10,019 nucleotides of DNA from Chloroflexota bacterium. GTDB taxonomy: Bacteria > Chloroflexota > Chloroflexia > Thermomicrobiales > JADLAZ01. The stretch spans positions 1-10,019 of the forward strand of contig JADLAZ010000302.1 of the NCBI GenBank assembly GCA_020849725.1, given 5' to 3'. The notes beneath the pieces were generated by a model that saw nothing but the letters and a program-made list of their open reading frames with translations, made no database searches and was not told the origin of the DNA. The translations under genes were made by a program, and so were the position numbers. Below, piece after piece: positions 6,433-10,019 of this stretch (position 1 is the stretch's first letter; every line of letters begins with the position of its first letter).

Positions 6433-7779
6433 CTACCAGGCGCCACCGGCGCTGGTGGCCAGATCGCGCGGTGCCAGGGCGACATCGATGGCCTTCACGA
6501 GGCGCGCGACCTGCGCGCCGGCACGGTCTGTTGCGACCTCAGCCAGGAGCGACGGCACGTGGACGCCCAGGGCACCGATGCGGGCCAGCGGCCGGCACCG
6601 GTGATCGCGCACCTGGAGGGCAGTCGCCTGGGCGGTCACGCTCGACGCCGGATAGAGCACCAGCGCCGAGGGCATGGTCATCGGGCCGGCGTAGGCAAAC
6701 GCGTAGAGGCCGGTCTGGTAGATGTCGTCGCTGCTCAGTCTCCGGGCGTCATACTGCTTGTACTTGGCGTCGATCGGCAGCAGGCCGCCGCCAGCGTCGG
6801 CGCGGCTGACGAGCAGGTCGGGGATGACGGCGGCGTAGGGGCGGTTGGCCGTCGCGTCCCAGAGGATCGAGCGGTCCGGGCGCTGGTACGCGACGCGCCA
6901 GCCGTGCGACGACGCCAGCCGCGCGATGACGCGCCAGACGAAGCGCTCGAAGAGGGCGTTCATGTCGATCAGGAAGGCGAAGCTGCGCGCGTCGCCGGGC
7001 GCCAGCAGATCCCGCACGCCCAGGCCGTCGAGGACGAACCAGGCCAGCGCGTGCGCCTCCCGGTAGCGCTCGTTCAGGCGCGTATAGACGAGCGTCTCGC
7101 GCAGATGGCGCAGGTCGGCGCCATCCGGGTCGCAGACCTCGGCGAGGAGGGCGGCCAGGCGGCGCGCCCGCCGGCGCACGGCGTCGTCGTGGACGCGACC
7201 GGCGCAGACGCGGAGCGCGGCCGCCAGGATCTGGTTCTCGGGGATGTCGGTTGCCCAGTCGTCGAAGCGGCAGTCCAGCACATCGACGCGGCCAAAGCGA
7301 CGCGTCACCTGGCGATCGACCAGCAGCCGGCCGCGCAGCGCGGCCACCGTCTCTTCGCGCTCCACGTAATCGGCGAGCAGCCCGTCGCGCACGACCGCCT
7401 CGCCGGCCTCGACCAGGAGCAGCGCCACCAGGTCGAAGAGGTCGAGCCGTCGCGCCAGGTCGAGCGGGCGGCGCGCCGCCAGCCGTTTGAGCGCCGGCAG
7501 CCCGCCGGCGAACGTGAGCATCTGCACCAGGCCGAGATGCTCGCCGGCCAGCTTAGGGACGACCTGGACGTCGAAGCCGGCGAAGCGGACCAGCCCGACC
7601 CAGGCGGTCGCCCGCAGGCGCAAGCCCGTCCGCAGCTCCTCGACGATCAGTCGGCCGCCCTGCCCCTGGGCGAGCGTGCCGGCCAGCGCGCGGTCGGCGG
7701 CGGTCAGCGCCTGGCCGGGGCGCTCCGCCTGGCGCCACTCCTCCAGCACGACGGTCGGGCGCGGCGGGGCGGCCGTCAT
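6433..7779 (-). CDS. mcrC: McrC, nuclease subunit of McrBC-type restriction system
   Basis: 448 residues, a normal to slightly long McrC. McrC is the DNA-cutting partner of McrB and also stimulates McrB GTP hydrolysis. The N-terminal half shows family landmarks: FAGFDVQVVPKL (66-77), LADYVEREETVAALRGRLLV (135-154) and DDWATDIPENQIL (173-185). The C-terminal half is the PD-(D/E)xK nuclease: MNALFERFVWRVI (273-285, with Glu278), then IPDLLV (319-324, Asp321) and PIDAKYK (335-341, Asp337 and Lys339), followed by DDIYQTGLYAFAY (351-363). All core catalytic residues are present, so it should be active. Its ATG overlaps the TGA of mcrB in an ATGA arrangement at 7776-7779, so translation is probably coupled. 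The ribosome site is weak (GATGGGT), consistent with coupling. It ends with TAG at 6433-6435. Confidence 0.95.
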   Translation of the reverse strand: MTAAPPRPTVVLEEWRQAERPGQALTAADRALAGTLAQGQGGRLIVEELRTGLRLRATAWVGLVRFAGFDVQVVPKLAGEHLGLVQMLTFAGGLPALKRLAARRPLDLARRLDLFDLVALLLVEAGEAVVRDGLLADYVEREETVAALRGRLLVDRQVTRRFGRVDVLDCRFDDWATDIPENQILAAALRVCAGRVHDDAVRRRARRLAALLAEVCDPDGADLRHLRETLVYTRLNERYREAHALAWFVLDGLGVRDLLAPGDARSFAFLIDMNALFERFVWRVIARLASSHGWRVAYQRPDRSILWDATANRPYAAVIPDLLVSRADAGGGLLPIDAKYKQYDARRLSSDDIYQTGLYAFAYAGPMTMPSALVLYPASSVTAQATALQVRDHRCRPLARIGALGVHVPSLLAEVATDRAGAQVARLVKAIDVALAPRDLATSAGGAW

Positions 7780-9899
7780 GACCCATCGGCCGGGGCCGGT
7801 GGCGCCTGGAACTCGGTCGCCAGCGCGGCGAGGAGCGCGTCCCGGTCGTCCATGGCGTCGCGCAGCCGCTGGCTCTCCTTGTCGACCAGCGTGTCGCCAA
7901 CGTAGGCGGCGAGCTCGGCGTAGTCGTCGTAGCAGTACTCCTGCAGCAACGGCAGGATCTCCTGGCGGAAGCGGCGGGCAACCTCCTCGGGCGACGTCAC
8001 CGGCTGGCCGTTGTCGAGCAGGAAGGCGTGGCCGATCTGCTTCTCGCGCCCCTCGCGCTGGGCGACGCGCCGGTTCAGCTCGGCCAGGAAGGTGTCGAGC
8101 GCCAGGCCGCGCACCGGCTCGCCGGCCAGCAGCGTCGGGTCGGGCAGCAGCTCGATGAAGGCGAAGCGGCGGCGCAGGGCAGCGTCGAGCAGCTTGATGC
8201 TCTTGTCGGCGGTGTTCATGGTGCCGACCACGGCGACGTTGGGCGGGATGGTGAAGGGCTGCTTGCTCTGCGGCAGCGTCACGGTAATGCCGCGCTTGTC
8301 GCGCTCGAGCAGCGTGATCAGCTCGCCGAAGACCCGGGCGATGTTGGCGCGGTTGATCTCGTCGACGAGGACGAGATAGTGCTCGTTCGGGTTCTGGGCC
8401 GCCTGGTGGCAGACGCGCTTGAAGACGCCGTCCGCCAGCACCAGCCGCAGCGTCCCGTCCGGACTGGACGCCGGCTTGTAACCCTCGATGAAGTCCTCAT
8501 AGGCGTAGGAGGGATGAAAGGTCAGGGCGGTCAGGCGGCCGGGGCCGTCGTCGGGCGCCGGCGCGGCCAGAGCCGCCTCGGCCGTGCGGAACGCGGCCGG
8601 GTCGGTAAGGACGGCGTTGACGGCCACGCCGGGGCTGGCGCGCAGCAGCCACCAGACCGCGAAGCGGCGGGCGCTGTAGGTCTTGCCGGTGCCGGGTGGG
8701 CCGTAGAGGATAAGCTGCCCTTTGCGCTCGAGCGCCTCGGCCATCTCGGTCAGCAGGGTGGCGTCGGGCAGCTCCGGTCCGGGGCCAATGACGACCGGTG
8801 GGCGAGGCGCACGCCCGTCCGAGCCGGTCGACTCGATCGGCAGCGGGGCGCCGTCGCGGGCCGCGGCATACTCGGCGGCGTGGCGATCGACGGCGAACAG
8901 CGTCATCAGGCCGCTCATCTCGTTGCGGGCGCCCGCCGAAAAGGCGCTGCGCGGCACCGCGCGCAGCCAGGCGACGGACCGCTGATGGGGGAACTGCTCG
9001 TGCCGACTCGGGTCATAGCGGTAATCGCCGGTGACGCGGCCGACGTGGATCAGACTGGTGGCGCGGGCCGGATAGAAGACCGTGTCGCCCACCTTCATGG
9101 CATGGACGAAGCGCAGCAACTGGCCGGCGGCGTTGCGGGTCGCCTGGGTAGCATAGGTCGGGTACGTCGCCTTGACCGCCTCTTTGAAGGCGTCGCGGGT
9201 TGGCTCGAGCTCCGTCAGGTCACCCAGTTCATCCCAGCCGACGGCAATGACGCCGTACTCGCGAAACAGCGCGTCGGCCTCGTCAGCGCTGCCGGCGTGG
9301 ATGACCCAGAACGAGCTGCTGGAGGCCGTGGGATCGCCCTTGCCGTCGCCGGTCGTCCTCCAGACCTGCTCCAAGTCGGGCTGGTAGAAGTCGATCGCGA
9401 CGCCGGGCCGCGACGCCTCGAGGCGCTGGCGGATGGCGTAGAGCCGCTCATCCAGGCTGCCGGTCGCGCCAGCGGGCAGCAGATGGGCGAACGCCTTGAT
9501 GATCTGCTGCTTGTGCATGTCGCTGGCGATCCGTTCAAAGTGCTCCGGCAGGATGAGATGGGGCAGCATGAGGCGGAGCTGGAACCGTTCGGCGCCTCGC
9601 CAGGGCACTGTCGTGTCGTTGAGAAGGCTTGTCAGGCGCGCCGAATCGGCCAGCAGGGTCCGTCGTTCTTCGAGCGGCAGAGCCTTCAGGCGGAGCGTGA
9701 ACCGGGTGAGGAAAGCCAGTTCTTGCGGCCGGCGCATGTTGTAGCCCATGCCACCCGACCCGATGCCGTGCTCGAGCGCCGCCAGTGGCGATGTCTCGAT
9801 GGGGGGCAGGTGCGTGTCTTTCCAGCTCGCTACCTGGGCGATCAGGGCGCGCTTGCGGTCACGGGTGACGTTGGAGGGGAAGAGGAAGTAGATACCCAT
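7776..9899 (-). CDS. mcrB: McrB-type GTPase with N-terminal EVE-like modified-base reader
   Basis: 707 residues. Residues 1-185 form a helical domain with LILPEHFERIASDMHKQQI (115-133), a pattern common in McrB-like proteins. Residues 196-345 are EVE/PUA-like: FWVIHAG (197-203), YGVIAVGWDELGDLTEL (215-231), HAMKVGDTVFYPA (266-278), HVGRVTGDYRYDP (285-297) and VAWL (309-312). Such domains flip and read modified cytosines in known type IV systems. Residues 375-600 are the AAA+ GTPase: Walker A GPPGTGKT (400-407), Walker B LVLVDEINRANIARVFGE (509-526, Asp513/Glu514), sensor and GTP-specificity motif GTMNTADKS (559-567) and arginine finger ALRRRF (574-579). The motor appears intact. It assembles with McrC into a ring that translocates on modified DNA and triggers cleavage. 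The ATG at 9899 lacks a clear ribosome site, and no other in-frame ATG, GTG or TTG was found nearby upstream. The preceding gene stops 13 bases upstream, suggesting coupling. Confidence 0.95.
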   Translation of the reverse strand: MGIYFLFPSNVTRDRKRALIAQVASWKDTHLPPIETSPLAALEHGIGSGGMGYNMRRPQELAFLTRFTLRLKALPLEERRTLLADSARLTSLLNDTTVPWRGAERFQLRLMLPHLILPEHFERIASDMHKQQIIKAFAHLLPAGATGSLDERLYAIRQRLEASRPGVAIDFYQPDLEQVWRTTGDGKGDPTASSSSFWVIHAGSADEADALFREYGVIAVGWDELGDLTELEPTRDAFKEAVKATYPTYATQATRNAAGQLLRFVHAMKVGDTVFYPARATSLIHVGRVTGDYRYDPSRHEQFPHQRSVAWLRAVPRSAFSAGARNEMSGLMTLFAVDRHAAEYAAARDGAPLPIESTGSDGRAPRPPVVIGPGPELPDATLLTEMAEALERKGQLILYGPPGTGKTYSARRFAVWWLLRASPGVAVNAVLTDPAAFRTAEAALAAPAPDDGPGRLTALTFHPSYAYEDFIEGYKPASSPDGTLRLVLADGVFKRVCHQAAQNPNEHYLVLVDEINRANIARVFGELITLLERDKRGITVTLPQSKQPFTIPPNVAVVGTMNTADKSIKLLDAALRRRFAFIELLPDPTLLAGEPVRGLALDTFLAELNRRVAQREGREKQIGHAFLLDNGQPVTSPEEVARRFRQEILPLLQEYCYDDYAELAAYVGDTLVDKESQRLRDAMDDRDALLAALATEFQAPPAPADGS

Positions 9900-9912
9900 G
9901 GTTCGGTCATTT

Positions 9913-10019
9913 CTACGGAGGTAGCCCAGAATCAGCAGTGAGCGAGCGATAGGTTTCTGGCGCGAAATCGAGCAGGGTCAGGAGACGCTCCTGGAGCGGA
10001 GTCAAGGGGGTCAGGTGAT
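9913..10019 (-). CDS. 3' end of an upstream gene, unknown product (partial)
   Basis: Reading the minus strand from the window edge, a frame is open for 34 codons and stops at TAG (9915-9913). The visible residues begin HLTPLTPLQERLLTLLDF and end in SGLPP. It reads as a natural amphipathic C-terminal tail, and the codons are mixed rather than GC-extreme. The stop is 13 bases before the mcrB start on the same strand, so it may be the preceding gene of the same operon. A tail of this kind could belong to many families, including transposases or helicases; I cannot assign it. The start and most of the gene are outside the window, so whether it is a real gene rests on this short reading alone. Confidence 0.45.
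   Translation of the reverse strand, partial: HLTPLTPLQERLLTLLDFAPETYRSLTADSGLPP

Noticed and set aside
6559..7905. 448-residue + strand frame across mcrC
   Set aside because: Opposite strand has full McrC motifs including D...DxK; this frame shows no domain and runs past the mcrC/mcrB boundary.
8028..9941. 637-residue open frame on the + strand across mcrB
   Set aside because: It is antisense to an unmistakable McrB GTPase, has Gly/Arg/Val-rich composition and no recognisable motif. A composition shadow.

Overview
The window is high-GC bacterial DNA, mostly about 75-80% G+C by eye, with strong third-position G/C bias and GAGG-type ribosome binding sites. The combination of LysM domains with a BTAD regulator, FtsK-like and PKD-like envelope proteins and this composition suggests Chloroflexota (Thermomicrobia-like) or, less likely, Actinomycetota. 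This is inference; no rRNA or tRNA is present to settle it. Seven genes fill the window and there is no gene-free stretch over 300 bases. I see no tRNA, rRNA, CRISPR array, insertion sequence end or origin.

Left block, + strand (1-5669). Three closely spaced genes form a probable operon: the 3' part of an unrecognised gene with a helical/NTF2-like look (1-531); a secreted, cysteine-rich protein with a PKD-like segment (542-1726); and a 1299-residue membrane protein (1770-5669). The large protein has three N-terminal membrane helices, two LysM domains, a long Pro/Ala linker, a fourth membrane helix, a region that reads as a degenerate FtsK/SpoIIIE-type motor without its Walker motifs, and a C-terminal BTAD-type regulator module. 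Together they look like parts of an envelope-spanning apparatus or sensor; the actual function is unknown. A block of lower G+C (roughly 140-830) crosses the boundary of the first two genes.

Right block, - strand (10019-5695). This is a modification-dependent (type IV) restriction module: a 34-codon 3' end of an unknown gene at the window edge (10019-9913), then mcrB with an EVE-like modified-base reader and AAA+ GTPase (9899-7776), mcrC with a PD-(D/E)xK nuclease (7779-6433, joined by an ATGA overlap), and a small protein resembling the TY-Chap2 putative peptide-chaperone family (6393-5695), 39 bases behind mcrC. McrB would recognise modified DNA and translocate, McrC would cut; the TY-Chap-like gene is a candidate accessory of unknown role.

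The two blocks converge with only 25 bases between their stop codons. The most unusual object is the LysM / pseudo-FtsK / BTAD protein. The next most interesting is the McrBC operon with its extra co-directional gene.
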